Assembly: GCA_022792335.1 (NCBI GenBank)
Contig: JAAWAV010000013.1
Location: 1-58,460, forward strand
From: Lachnospiraceae bacterium
GTDB taxonomy: Bacteria > Bacillota > Clostridia > Lachnospirales > Lachnospiraceae
Direction: 5' to 3'
Length of the DNA stretch: 58,460 nucleotides
Shown: positions 1 to 7,473 of the stretch, piece by piece
How the letters are laid out: each line of letters starts with the position of its first letter
Position numbering within the stretch: the stretch's first letter is position 1
The notes under the pieces: generated by a model
The model's database searches: none
Seen by the model: only the letters and a program-made list of their open reading frames with translations
What the model was told of the DNA's origin: nothing
Position numbers and translations under genes: made by a program

Positions 1-2
1 AC

Positions 3-104
3 TGGTATTTTCAAGATCAAGTCAAAACAGAGCGAATCGGTAATCTGCACCAGTTCATAAAAAATGGTGCGTCACTTGAAGCTGTTTTGAAATTGGTAGG
101 GTAG
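3..104 (+). CDS. C-terminal end of an unidentified protein, cut by the window edge
   Basis: An open frame enters from the left edge and stops at 102-104. The 33 visible residues start WYFQDQVKTERIGNLHQF and end LEAVLKLVG. They look like a helical C-terminus, but I cannot assign a family. The frame is the only long one in this stretch and stops just before the convergent gene at 129-374, which fits a real gene end. Confidence is low because so little is visible. Confidence 0.3.
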   Translation, partial: WYFQDQVKTERIGNLHQFIKNGASLEAVLKLVG

Positions 105-128
105 TTTTGCGCAAATTTCTATATTTGC

Positions 129-374
129 TCATTTATAGTTAATAATATCAGCTATTACACCAACAATACCAAGTCCTGCACACCACGCAGCGGCAGTTTT
201 ATAACCTCGTGCCGCAAGATGTCCCGCGCCAAGAAGTAAGCCAGCCTCTGCCATGATAGAGATGGATTTCATGCTTCTGCGAAAGCATTTATTATTATTC
301 CATTTTTCGGTAATATTTTTTTCAAACCTGTCTGCAGCAGCGTCAATACGCTGTTCAAATTCTTTTTCCGTCAT
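129..374 (-). CDS. small hypothetical membrane protein (81 aa)
   Basis: I do not recognise the family. The N-terminal 35 residues are charged (MTEKEFEQRIDAAADRFEKN). The rest is alanine/glycine-rich and hydrophobic, enough for one or two short membrane segments (about residues 37-55 and 62-78). A clear ribosome site, AGGAGAAGATAAT, precedes the ATG. It is the last of three genes in one direction: TetR regulator (709-1335), an 84-aa protein (402-656) and this one, with short gaps. This suggests a small operon whose product the TetR protein controls. The region is more AT-rich than the core of the window, so acquisition by transfer is plausible. Confidence 0.55.
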   Translation of the reverse strand: MTEKEFEQRIDAAADRFEKNITEKWNNNKCFRRSMKSISIMAEAGLLLGAGHLAARGYKTAAAWCAGLGIVGVIADIINYK

Positions 375-401
375 ATTATCTTCTCCTAACTAAATTTTTG
401 A

Positions 402-656
402 TTATAGAAAAATCACCAGTTGAATGATGTACGTCAATATCATTAACACATCAAACAAAACCAATCCCCACCATTTTCTTCCCTTTTTTCGCCTTGTTTG
501 GACTTGATGAGTAAGACAATCCCTATTGCGATTAATAATACCAGCAATCATATCGGCAATATAAATCCTCATAATAAGAGGGGACAGCTCGTTGATGTTC
601 ATCTTTAGCCCCATTTCAGATAGCTGTTTCAACTCCAATAAACCTTGTTCTGGCAT
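402..656 (-). CDS. small hypothetical protein with C-terminal membrane segment (84 aa)
   Basis: No family recognised. The first 45 residues are mixed and helical. A basic patch (QTRRKKGRKWW) is followed by one strong hydrophobic segment (about residues 64-84), giving a tail-anchored or single-span layout with positive residues likely inside. The ATG is preceded by AAGAGGG at suitable spacing. It lies between a TetR regulator and another small membrane ORF on the same strand. A palindrome at 673-689 sits just upstream of its start, between it and the regulator's stop, so it may have its own regulated promoter. Confidence 0.55.
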   Translation of the reverse strand: MPEQGLLELKQLSEMGLKMNINELSPLIMRIYIADMIAGIINRNRDCLTHQVQTRRKKGRKWWGLVLFDVLMILTYIIQLVIFL

Positions 657-672
657 TATTACCCTCTTTTAT

Positions 673-689
673 ATACATGTTGCATGTAT
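673..689. promoter_or_regulatory. 17-bp palindrome, possible TetR operator
   Basis: ATACATG-TTG-CATGTAT is a perfect 7-3-7 inverted repeat between the TetR stop codon and the start of the 84-aa gene. The ATACA/TGTAT arms recur in front of the TetR gene itself (1375-1393), which suggests recognition by the same regulator, although the arm spacing differs (7 versus 3 bases between ATACA and TGTAT). Confidence 0.45.
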
Positions 690-708
690 GTATTTGAGTA
701 AAAAAACT

Positions 709-1335
709 CTATTCGAGTTTTTCTATAGTATTTTTCGCATAAAACAAAATTTCATTATCAATAATCGGTATTTCTAACTTGTCGAACATTTCTTTGACAA
801 AAAGCAAACGTTCCAATGTACCGGGAAAAATTGAGGGGATAAACCAAAGCTCTGTTATTATCAGAAAAAAACTGGATAGTGCTTTCGGATAATTATTCCG
901 AATAGAGCCGTCTTTTATAGCTTCCTGAAAAAATTTTTCAAGATAAGGAACGACTATCCGCTGATTGTTTTCAATATGACTTGCCAATATACGCGGGTTA
1001 TTTAGTAATGGAACAGCCATAAGATTTACTTTATGTTGCTCCTTATTTGAATATTGTAATTTTATAACCTTTTTAATTTTTTCAAGACCAGATAAGTTTT
1101 TTTCATTACTTACAATTTCGAATGGGTTATTCTCAAAAAACAATTTATCATTTAGTGCATTTAACACTTCTTCTTTCGATTTGAAATGATGATAAAACGC
1201 TCCCCTTGTCAGACCGCCTAAATGATTTACAATGTCTAAAATGGTAGTTTCTTCATATCCTTTTTCAAGAAATAGCTTTAGGGAAACCTCCAATATCTTT
1301 TCAACTGTTTCTTCTGGATATTTGTTACGTGGCAC
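709..1335 (-). CDS. TetR/AcrR family transcriptional regulator
   Basis: A 208-aa one-component repressor. The N-terminal HTH (about residues 8-55) is typical: ILEVSLKLFLEKGYEETTI, then the recognition region LTRGAFYHHFKSKEEVL. The C-terminal 150 residues are an all-helical ligand-binding/dimerisation domain of unknown ligand. The start codon is GTG, chosen because AAAGGAGGTTAAA lies directly in front. The gene leads a same-strand cluster with two small membrane proteins, so it probably regulates itself and them. Palindromes with ATACA/TGTAT arms lie upstream (1375-1393) and downstream (673-689). TetR regulators in this arrangement often respond to toxic small molecules; here that is only inference. 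Confidence 0.9.
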   Translation of the reverse strand: MPRNKYPEETVEKILEVSLKLFLEKGYEETTILDIVNHLGGLTRGAFYHHFKSKEEVLNALNDKLFFENNPFEIVSNEKNLSGLEKIKKVIKLQYSNKEQHKVNLMAVPLLNNPRILASHIENNQRIVVPYLEKFFQEAIKDGSIRNNYPKALSSFFLIITELWFIPSIFPGTLERLLFVKEMFDKLEIPIIDNEILFYAKNTIEKLE

Positions 1336-1374
1336 ACTTTAACCTCCTTTCACATACATTATGATTTGTATTCT

Positions 1375-1393
1375 AACATACATGGTGTATGTT
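1375..1393. promoter_or_regulatory. 19-bp palindrome upstream of TetR gene, likely autoregulatory operator
   Basis: AACATACA-TGG-TGTATGTT is a perfect 8-3-8 inverted repeat located 40 bases upstream of the GTG start of the TetR gene. A weaker ATACA/TGTAT pair at 1354-1371 lies closer to the gene. Position and symmetry fit a TetR dimer site; no binding is shown. Confidence 0.55.
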
Positions 1394-1504
1394 TGTAAAC
1401 CTGTTAAAACAGAATTTCATTTACGAAAGGAAACGATTTTAGATAACTTATAGAACTATGTAGATATATCCAAGAAGAAAGGGAAACTGTAACAGGGTGA
1501 ATAA

Positions 1505-1690
1505 CTATGGAAAAAAACCAGTACATAAATACGACTTCAAGGCTTTTGGAGCAGCGATAAAGGCAGCGTTTTTCTTTTGCAGAAGTTTGGTAAAACCGGG
1601 CGCTTCTGCCAGATCCTGTCCTATGGGTATTCCCTGACGATTAATGAGGATGCCATTTTCTTTGAGGTAACAGAGTATCATTTTCTTCAT
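1505..1690 (-). pseudogene. orphan 61-aa ORF, probably a gene remnant
   Basis: The frame begins MKKMILCYLKENGILINRQG and has no confident family. Just upstream, in the next frame, an ATG followed by GCA and a run of eight A residues would join this frame if the run were one base longer, giving MAKKKENPQKAVMKKMIL. That N-terminus is loosely like some IS256-type transposases. A homopolymer frameshift in a decayed transposase start is therefore possible but weakly supported. No other gene overlaps this stretch. Confidence 0.2.
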
Positions 1691-1729
1691 TACTGCTTTC
1701 TGTGGGTTTTCCTTTTTTTTGCCATAATA

Positions 1730-1776
1730 AAACCTCCAGACTGAGTAATTCTTATCTTACATCAGTTTGGAGGTTT
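1730..1776 (-). terminator. inverted repeat, likely terminator for the ABC operon or an element end
   Basis: AAACCTCCAGACTGA (1730-1744) and TCAGTTTGGAGGTTT (1762-1776) are complementary over 14 of 15 positions around a 17-base loop. Read on the minus strand the hairpin ends in TTTTATT, so it could terminate transcription coming from the ABC transporter operon. Because it sits between two gene scars, it could also be an inverted end of a lost mobile element. Confidence 0.45.
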
Positions 1777-1799
1777 ACTAAACTTTGAGATAGTCCCGC

Positions 1800-1886
1800 A
1801 TTTTCCCGTATCATTGTTCAGGTTTTATTGCCGCAGACAGGACAGCGTATCCATTTTGTTTGTATCCATTTCTCCCTGTTACTCAA
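1800..1886 (-). pseudogene. remnant of a Cys-rich KTR domain protein with a nonsense codon
   Basis: In the minus frame beginning at a TTG that overlaps the transporter stop, the translation is LSNREKWIQTKWIRCPVCG, then NKT, TGA, TMIREN. The family I recall (Cys-rich KTR, common near conjugative elements of Firmicutes) reads CPVCGNKTRTMIRED at this point. The TGA therefore stands exactly where CGA (Arg) is expected, and the matching sequence ends shortly afterwards. The second CPxC pair is missing. It looks like a dead 5' fragment of a zinc-ribbon gene once co-transcribed with the ABC exporter. Confidence 0.55.
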
Positions 1887-3027
1887 TCATAATTTCCTTG
1901 ATTGAAATCTTCTTAATTTTTTCGGAATATACATACATCAGAATTTCATAAATTGTGATAAAACAAACAAGAGAAATAAGCATAACAGGAAAGTCAAATT
2001 TATATGCAGGTACACCCTCAAGATCCTTAAACACAATATCCACCATAAGCCTCAACAACCCATATTGATATCCTGTTCCAATTACAAAACCAATATAGGA
2101 CATCGGTCTGTAGCCGCCTAAAATTGCCCTGCAGCATTCTTTCTGCGAATAGCCGAATACCCTCATCATAGCAATCGTTTTTGTATTTCCGTTTATGACT
2201 GTAGTTATGGCAAGAAACAGCGTTGTAAACGCTAATACAAGCCCGATAACCAACATCATCACACCCATCATTTCACTCGATAAATCTTTCATGCTAAACG
2301 ACATTTGTGTCATAGCTGCAAAACAAAACGAAGCAAAAATAATGAAAAATACAAGTGCCTTTTTCGATTTCAAGGTATTTCTTTTTAAATCCTCTATAAA
2401 GGAAAGCTCTCTGTTTTTTTCAGTTCTGTGTCTGGGCGGCTTAGATGCAACCTGCAGGCTGTCTTTTAAAAGCAGCAACACAGGCTTTCTTAATTTGTAC
2501 CAGGCGTAATAAACCGAAAGCGCCGAAAAACAAACAGTCGGCAATACCACGAAATAAAATAAAACGCTTGGATGAAAATTTATCGTTATCCCAGGAAGCA
2601 TGTTATCTTCATTTTGCAGTGCGTAAAACCACGGCATGATAAGAAAGGCTCCTGCATATCCGATAGCAGTTCCCATAAAAGTACTAATTCCGAATACCCA
2701 AAAGCTTTTTGCAATTTTAAGATTTGAATATCCCAATGCCTTTAATATCCCAAGTTCCTTCTTATGCGTGTCAATATAATGCTTAATATAAAACAGCAGC
2801 ATAACAAGGGCAGTTAAAAGCAGGCATCCGCCACTTACAAGACAAACGACTTTTGCGGTCGAAACCTGAGCATGATAAAAAACCCTTGACAATTCAGATG
2901 TTATTTCATTCTCAATGAACTGAACATCCAAATAAAAATTCAGAAACATGGTACATACAAGTACGGCACAACAGGCGATAACGGAAATGCCGATGAGTTT
3001 TGAAGCGTTTTTTATTCCAACCAGCAT
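1879..3027 (-). CDS. FtsX-like ABC transporter permease
   Basis: This is the membrane half of an ABC exporter of the MacB/FtsX type. A membrane segment lies near the N-terminus. It is followed by an FtsX domain (about residues 60-190) containing THKKELGILKALGYSNLKI, and a second one (about 230-380) containing TKTIAMMRVFGYSQKE and a C-terminal hairpin. Family members of this layout are about 380-450 aa or doubled, so it looks full length. I use the ATG at 3027, five bases after the ATPase stop; an in-frame ATG at 3069 would overlap the ATPase by 38 bases. Substrate unknown; the adjacent TetR gene suggests an inducible efflux or peptide-resistance role. Confidence 0.88.
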   Translation of the reverse strand: MLVGIKNASKLIGISVIACCAVLVCTMFLNFYLDVQFIENEITSELSRVFYHAQVSTAKVVCLVSGGCLLLTALVMLLFYIKHYIDTHKKELGILKALGYSNLKIAKSFWVFGISTFMGTAIGYAGAFLIMPWFYALQNEDNMLPGITINFHPSVLFYFVVLPTVCFSALSVYYAWYKLRKPVLLLLKDSLQVASKPPRHRTEKNRELSFIEDLKRNTLKSKKALVFFIIFASFCFAAMTQMSFSMKDLSSEMMGVMMLVIGLVLAFTTLFLAITTVINGNTKTIAMMRVFGYSQKECCRAILGGYRPMSYIGFVIGTGYQYGLLRLMVDIVFKDLEGVPAYKFDFPVMLISLVCFITIYEILMYVYSEKIKKISIKEIMIE

Positions 3028-3031
3028 ACCA

Positions 3032-3724
3032 TCACCACCCAATCTCATAAGCGGTCTTTTTCGTTTCATTTGTATAAATTTCAGATATTTTTCCGCTGTT
3101 CATTTTTATAACTGTATTTGCCATTTCCGCAATATTCAAATTGTGCGTTACCATTACGATTGTAAAATCATATTCTTTTTGAAGCTTACAGATATAATCA
3201 AGCACCTGACGTCCTGTTTGTTCGTCTAATGCACCTGTCGGTTCATCAAGAAATAAAACTTTTGGTCTTTTGGCCAGAGCTCTTGCAACAGATACTCTTT
3301 GCTGTTCGCCGCCGGAAAGTTCGCTGGGATATTTATGTAGTTTCTCTCCAAGTCCGACTGCCTCGATCATAGTTTTATAATCTTTGTTACCTGCTAAGTC
3401 AGCGCCCATTTTCACATTTTTATCAACGCTCATATTGGGCAGCAAATAATACTGCTGAAAAATAAATCCAATATTTTCCTTACGAAATGCAGTTAATTCA
3501 TGATCGGAAAATGCTGTAATATCCTTTCCGTCATAAAACACTTTACCACTGTCAGGGCGTTCAAGACCTGAAATTACATTCAAAAAAGTGGACTTGCCAG
3601 AACCAGACGCACCGAGAATAACCACAAAATCATGATCTGCAATATCAAGACTGATGTCCTTTAATACTTGAAATCGGCTTTCTCCGTTTCCGTATGATTT
3701 TATGATATCTTTCGCTTTAATCAT
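3032..3724 (-). CDS. ABC transporter ATP-binding protein (MacB/LolD type)
   Basis: A 230-aa ATPase that powers the adjacent FtsX-like permease. Visible motifs are Walker [10 protein letters not shown] (about residues 38-46), Q-loop FQQYYLLPN, signature [15 protein letters not shown], Walker [13 protein letters not shown] and the H-loop VTHN. The length is normal for the MacB/LolD/YtrE group. The start overlaps the end of the TetR gene by eight bases, and the permease follows within a few bases, so the three genes form one operon controlled by the first. Proteins of this group export antimicrobials or lipoproteins, or act mechanically; nothing here decides which. Confidence 0.93.
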   Translation of the reverse strand: MIKAKDIIKSYGNGESRFQVLKDISLDIADHDFVVILGASGSGKSTFLNVISGLERPDSGKVFYDGKDITAFSDHELTAFRKENIGFIFQQYYLLPNMSVDKNVKMGADLAGNKDYKTMIEAVGLGEKLHKYPSELSGGEQQRVSVARALAKRPKVLFLDEPTGALDEQTGRQVLDYICKLQKEYDFTIVMVTHNLNIAEMANTVIKMNSGKISEIYTNETKKTAYEIGW

Positions 3725-4298
3725 TCTTTTCTTCCTCCTTTATCTTTTTCAAAATGCTCATAAATACCTCAGTAATCATTGTACTGATTTCTTCGTCTGT
3801 AAAGTGGCACATTTTTGTGGCACAAAGCGATGCAATTCCGTGTGTATAGATCCAAAGATGATGATAGAGCTTTTTCGCAGATGACTTGCAGATTTTGTAT
3901 TCATCTTGAATTGACAACAGAATTTGCTCATAACTATCGTCTATCAGCGAAAGTACACCGGATAAGTCGGGAATTTGTTTCTGCTCCGTCATAAAGAGGA
4001 GCTGAAACAGTTTTGACTCATGAACAGAAAAGAGGATATATTGCGTGCCTACGGCTTTGAAAGGGTGCGCCGCTGCCAAACCTTTATTGACATATTCTCT
4101 ATATAGAGCTTTAGCAGCCTGGGTCATAGCCTGCTGAACTTCCTCCATATTTTTGAATACGGTAAAAATCGGTCTTGCCGAGCTGCCGAGGCAGGTTCCC
4201 AATGCCCTGGAAGTCAAAGCTTCATATCCGTCTGTCCTGACAATATTTAATGCGGCTTCAATAATTTCTGCTTTTGTAAATTTTGCTTTTGGTGGCAT
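3717..4298 (-). CDS. TetR family regulator of the ABC exporter operon
   Basis: A 193-aa regulator with N-terminal HTH (about residues 8-50: KAEIIEAALNIVRTDGYEA, then recognition helix region SARPIFTVFKNMEEV) and a helical C-terminal domain with WIYTHGIASLC (WHG-type). It is the first gene of an operon with the ABC ATPase (8-base overlap) and permease. A 34-bp palindrome at 4316-4349 lies directly in front of its start, so autorepression of the whole operon is the simplest model. The inducer is probably the transported compound, which is inference only. Confidence 0.9.
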   Translation of the reverse strand: MPPKAKFTKAEIIEAALNIVRTDGYEALTSRALGTCLGSSARPIFTVFKNMEEVQQAMTQAAKALYREYVNKGLAAAHPFKAVGTQYILFSVHESKLFQLLFMTEQKQIPDLSGVLSLIDDSYEQILLSIQDEYKICKSSAKKLYHHLWIYTHGIASLCATKMCHFTDEEISTMITEVFMSILKKIKEEEKND

Positions 4299-4315
4299 AC
4301 TCTATTTCTTCCTTT

Positions 4316-4349
4316 ATTAAATCACTTGTTTTAAAACAATTGATTTAAT
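4316..4349. promoter_or_regulatory. 34-bp palindromic operator before TetR-ABC operon
   Basis: ATTAAATCA, one mismatched base, TTGTTT lies opposite AAACAA, one mismatched base, TGATTTAAT around a TA-rich centre. Only one base pair of the 34-bp palindrome fails. It ends 18 bases from the TetR start codon, where it would block the promoter or ribosome access. This is the strongest operator-like symmetry in the window. Confidence 0.65.
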
Positions 4350-4664
4350 TATAATCAAAGCCGAACTAAAAGTCAATAAGGCAGCAGAGATTACTCTCTA
4401 CCACCCGTCGCTCAGATCGCCTGACCGAGGTACGCCGGAGAACACTGCCCTTGTGGCTTCCGGCTATTTCAAGCCAAAATCCATATCCACGATACCACCC
4501 GCTGCCGGACGTGCCGAAATTTTTCCGAATATCTTTTGGAATGTACTTTTTCGCAGGCCAAGATTAACACGGTAAATACCAGTCCTGTCAAGATTGGATG
4601 CTTTATCGTTATCACCGTCTTTTTCCTTAACAGTCAGAACAATTTTTCATTTTGCCAGTCCATT
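4350..4664. other. intergenic stretch without recognisable gene
   Basis: About 315 bases between the TetR operator and the EamA gene end. Both strands were read: short open stretches exist (for example a plus frame through GYFKPKSISTIPPAAGRAEI), but none has a start signal or a family I know. The base composition is less AT-rich than the TetR-ABC operon beside it, so this may be the boundary between acquired and resident DNA. Confidence 0.4.
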
Positions 4665-5561
4665 TTACTTTGCCTCTTTTCTCAAAAATAGTTTGCTCTC
4701 AGACAGGAACAGGCCTGTTAATGTCAGGACTGTTCCGGCAGCGGACAGAACAGTGATTTTCTCATGGAGGATTGCTACCGAAGCCACTACTGTAATGACA
4801 GGAACCATGTAGATATAAACACTTGTCTTGACCGCCCCCAGTGCTTTGACCGCAAAATTCCAGGTGACAAAGCATAGGGCCGACGCACCCAGCCCCAAAA
4901 ACAGAATGTTGAACAGGTACACAGGATTTGCAAACCTTGTCAAATCCAATTTAAAATTAAACAAAAACAGTGTTGGGAGCATGAACAGGATGCCATAGCA
5001 GAACACCCGCCGGGTAGTGAGAATGGTGTGGTAGCCGTAGCCGCTGATTTTCTTTGTCAGCACAGAATAGCAGGCCCAAATCAGCGCGGCCAATAGGGCC
5101 AGCAAATCTCCGGCAGGGTTCAGTTCCAGTTTAGAGCCGTTGAAGCTGATAAGAGCGATCCCGGCCATTGCAACTACAAAACCAATGAAAAAGCTGGCAT
5201 GAGGCTTTTCTTCTTTTAGAAACAGGTGGGACAGGAGCGCCGTGAAAAATGGGGTTACAGAAATAATTACCCCGACATTGGAGGCCATCGTATAGGTAAG
5301 TGCGATATTTTCAAACAGGTAGTAGAGACATATCCCGCACAGGCCTGCAGCGGCAAAGGTCAGTTCCTGTTGTCGGTTCGTCCCTTTCAAGCGCCAGGGA
5401 TAAACGACCAACAGAGCCAGCAGGCCCATCATGAAACGGAAAAACAGTATCTCTACTGGCTGAAAATCCGCCAATAGAATTTTGGTGGAGATAAAGGTCG
5501 TTCCCCAAATGATGATTGTGAGCAGGGCGGAGAAGTGTCCCGCGGTACTTTTACCTTTCAT
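4665..5561 (-). CDS. EamA/DMT family drug/metabolite transporter
   Basis: A 298-aa integral membrane protein with about ten hydrophobic segments forming two EamA repeats (about residues 8-140 and 150-290). The start FSALLTIIIWGTTFISTKIL and the proline/glycine pattern are typical of the RhaT/YdcZ-like exporter superfamily. It overlaps the upstream AraC regulator by 11 bases and follows it in the same direction, so the two form an operon and the regulator probably controls export of its own inducer. The substrate cannot be read from sequence; amino acids and related metabolites are usual for the family. Confidence 0.9.
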   Translation of the reverse strand: MKGKSTAGHFSALLTIIIWGTTFISTKILLADFQPVEILFFRFMMGLLALLVVYPWRLKGTNRQQELTFAAAGLCGICLYYLFENIALTYTMASNVGVIISVTPFFTALLSHLFLKEEKPHASFFIGFVVAMAGIALISFNGSKLELNPAGDLLALLAALIWACYSVLTKKISGYGYHTILTTRRVFCYGILFMLPTLFLFNFKLDLTRFANPVYLFNILFLGLGASALCFVTWNFAVKALGAVKTSVYIYMVPVITVVASVAILHEKITVLSAAGTVLTLTGLFLSESKLFLRKEAK

Positions 5562-6387
5562 GCGGCGCTTCCTCCGTATCCTTGAATATATCCCGATAAA
5601 TACCGGGGGCTAGTCCAATAAATCGGTTGAAATAATTGGTAAAATGGCTCTGATCGGAGAAGCCGGTTTGCAGCGCCGCCTCAACGGGGGGAACGCCTTG
5701 CTCTAACAGATTTTTGGCCTTGCCAATACGAATGTTTTCCAGATAGCTGTACGGTGTGACGCCTTTTGAGTGTGCAAAGGCCCGGAGCAGGGTGGATTTA
5801 CTCAATCCGGCGTGACGGCAAATCTGATCCAAATAAATCCGATCGGCATAATGTTGTTTCATAAAGGCACAGGCTCTTTCAATTTCCTCCCGGCACTCCG
5901 GGACACAATGTTCAAAGGGCTGGCTATATTGCTGAATCAGCAGGGAAACCAGGAGAAGCAGATTTTCCTCTTTCCCAAATTCATCGGAACCTTTCATCAC
6001 CAGTTCGTGGAGTGGGCGCAGGTAACAGGCAACTTCTTCATCAGAAATCACATTTTGCGAAAAGCCGGGTAGCTCCCGCCTGCCGGTAACTTCCTCCGCC
6101 AAATCCAGCATGACCTCCTTTGTGATGTTGAACCCCCGGTAATCCAGTGTACCGCCATCACTCTGAACGCAGGCGTGGTTGTCTCCCGGGTTGAACAGGA
6201 GAACATCACCCTTTGTAATGGTATACTCTTGATTTTTGCAGGACAAAACACGTTCCCCATCCTCCATGAACCCAATCACATAGTATTCGTGAAAATGGTT
6301 TGGAAAGGGCTGCACAATTCCCTCAAAACGGTAAGCCTCAATGTGTAGCTCGTCATCGTAGACTACCGTTCGTACTTCTTTTTTCAT
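5551..6387 (-). CDS. AraC family transcriptional regulator with cupin domain
   Basis: A 278-aa regulator. The N-terminal AraC-type cupin (about residues 8-150) shows HFHEYYVIGFMEDGER and the turn GDVLLFNPGDNHAC. The C-terminal HTH_18 domain (about 180-270) has two HTH units, ending with the usual FSDQSHFTNYFNRFIGLAPGIYR. Proteins of this build bind a small ligand in the cupin and activate adjacent genes. The start codon is followed 11 bases before its own stop by the EamA exporter start, which strongly couples the two. The intergenic DNA upstream (6388-6490) should hold the shared promoter. Confidence 0.92.
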   Translation of the reverse strand: MKKEVRTVVYDDELHIEAYRFEGIVQPFPNHFHEYYVIGFMEDGERVLSCKNQEYTITKGDVLLFNPGDNHACVQSDGGTLDYRGFNITKEVMLDLAEEVTGRRELPGFSQNVISDEEVACYLRPLHELVMKGSDEFGKEENLLLLVSLLIQQYSQPFEHCVPECREEIERACAFMKQHYADRIYLDQICRHAGLSKSTLLRAFAHSKGVTPYSYLENIRIGKAKNLLEQGVPPVEAALQTGFSDQSHFTNYFNRFIGLAPGIYRDIFKDTEEAPHER

Positions 6388-6570
6388 GCGATGACCTCCT
6401 TACTGGCGCTTATTATACCAGAAAGAATTTCTGATGGCTTGTAAAATATCTTCATTTTCTTCCATGATAGTATTGGTTTAAAAAGTGCTTACTTGAAAAA
6501 TAGGCATTACAGATATAGAATATCCTATAGTAGAGGAGATGGAAACAGAAAACGTAGAGGAACAAATATT

Positions 6571-6849
6571 TTGAAGGGTTTTACGAGATTAGATTTATTA
6601 TTCTCCCTGTGTGGTTTGAATTGTGGGTTATGTCCCATGCATCTGGATGGCCACTGTCCCGGATGCGGCGGCGGTGAAGGAAACCAGCCCTGCAGAATAG
6701 CAAGATGCAGCCTGCAACATGGGAAAACGGAATATTGTAGCCGGTGTCAGGAATTTCCCTGTGAAAAGTATGAGGATATTGAGGCGTTTGATTCCTTTGT
6801 TACGCATCAGAACCAGAAAAAAGATTTGGAAAAACAGCAGAAAATATGA
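6571..6849 (+). pseudogene. DUF3795 protein, C-terminally truncated
   Basis: The protein from a TTG at 6571 (GAGG ten bases upstream) reads LKGFTRLDLLFSLCGLNCGL and has the cysteine-rich DUF3795 core: CGLNCGLCPMHLDGHCPGC, then CRIARC, YCSRCQEFPCEKY. DUF3795 proteins are thought to bind metal through these cysteines; their function is unknown. Full-length relatives continue for about 70-80 residues after the point where this one stops (KKDLEKQQKI). The next bases belong to a different, SnoaL-like frame, so the tail seems to have been lost by deletion. An open frame also extends upstream to 6493, but without a good ribosome site. Confidence 0.6.
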
Positions 6850-6965
6850 AGATTATCAGGCAGTATTGTGACGGAGACTATGTTATTTCTGAGTTTATCA
6901 TAGAAGGGACCCATAAAAGAGAATGGCTGGGAATGAAACCCACGAATAAATCAGGAGAAAGATAA
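6846..6965 (+). pseudogene. fragment of a SnoaL-like/ester cyclase protein
   Basis: A 39-codon frame overlaps the end of the DUF3795 remnant and reads MKIIRQYCDGDYVISEFIIE, then GTHKREWLGMKPTNK. The run from VISEFIIEGTH to GMKPTNK matches the middle of SnoaL-like/ester-cyclase proteins, where a strand is followed by G-x-x-x-TG(K/N). The rest of that roughly 130-aa fold is absent on both sides. It has no independent ribosome site. I read it as an internal scrap left by deletions. Confidence 0.4.
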
Positions 6966-6968
6966 GAA

Positions 6969-7451
6969 ATGTTTGAGTTCGAGATAGAATTAAAATTGGC
7001 AGACTGTCCGAAACAGGTAGCTGCTATTGTAAGAGAAACAATACAAAAAGTGTATCCTCACTATTATCCGTCAGGCGCTGTGCAGTTCTTTCTTGATCTA
7101 CACAGCGAAACAAGGATTGAAGAAGTGATGTGTTCCGAAGAAATCTATCTTGCGGTGATACAGGGAAGCATCATAGGAACCGGGAGTATCCGGAAGAATG
7201 AGATCTGTAGATTATTTATTTTGCCTGAATATCAGGGAATGGGATATGGAAGCAGACTGATGGATTTACTGGAAGGAAGAATTTTGGAAAACTATCCAAA
7301 GATTCATGTGGATGCTTCTTTCCCGGCGGAAAGTATGTATCTGAAACGAGGGTATCAGTTTCTTTCATATGAAAAAATTAAAACAGAAAACGGAGATTTC
7401 CTCTGCTATCATACCATGGAAAAAGAGAGAGGCAGGAATTTGTCAGTCTAG
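6969..7451 (+). CDS. GNAT family N-acetyltransferase
   Basis: A 160-aa acetyl-CoA-dependent transferase. The GNAT fold is visible from about residue 60: IYLAVIQGSIIGTGSIRKN (strands 2-4), the acyl-CoA pyrophosphate loop PEYQGMGYGSRLM (Q/R-x-x-G-x-G/A type) and the final AESMYLKRGYQFLSYEKI. The ATG follows AGGAGAAAGATAAG. The substrate is unknown; GNATs next to small stress or resistance genes often modify amines. Unlike its neighbours on both sides it shows no deletion, so it is probably functional. The alpha/beta hydrolase follows 22 bases later and may share its transcript. Confidence 0.88.
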   Translation: MFEFEIELKLADCPKQVAAIVRETIQKVYPHYYPSGAVQFFLDLHSETRIEEVMCSEEIYLAVIQGSIIGTGSIRKNEICRLFILPEYQGMGYGSRLMDLLEGRILENYPKIHVDASFPAESMYLKRGYQFLSYEKIKTENGDFLCYHTMEKERGRNLSV

Positions 7452-7473
7452 AAAAGTGACTGTAAAGGAGGGC

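Noticed and set aside
1505-1690. Confident IS256 transposase call
   Set aside because: Only the first 20 residues, and only after correcting a frameshift, look similar; the rest does not, so it is listed only as a low-confidence remnant.
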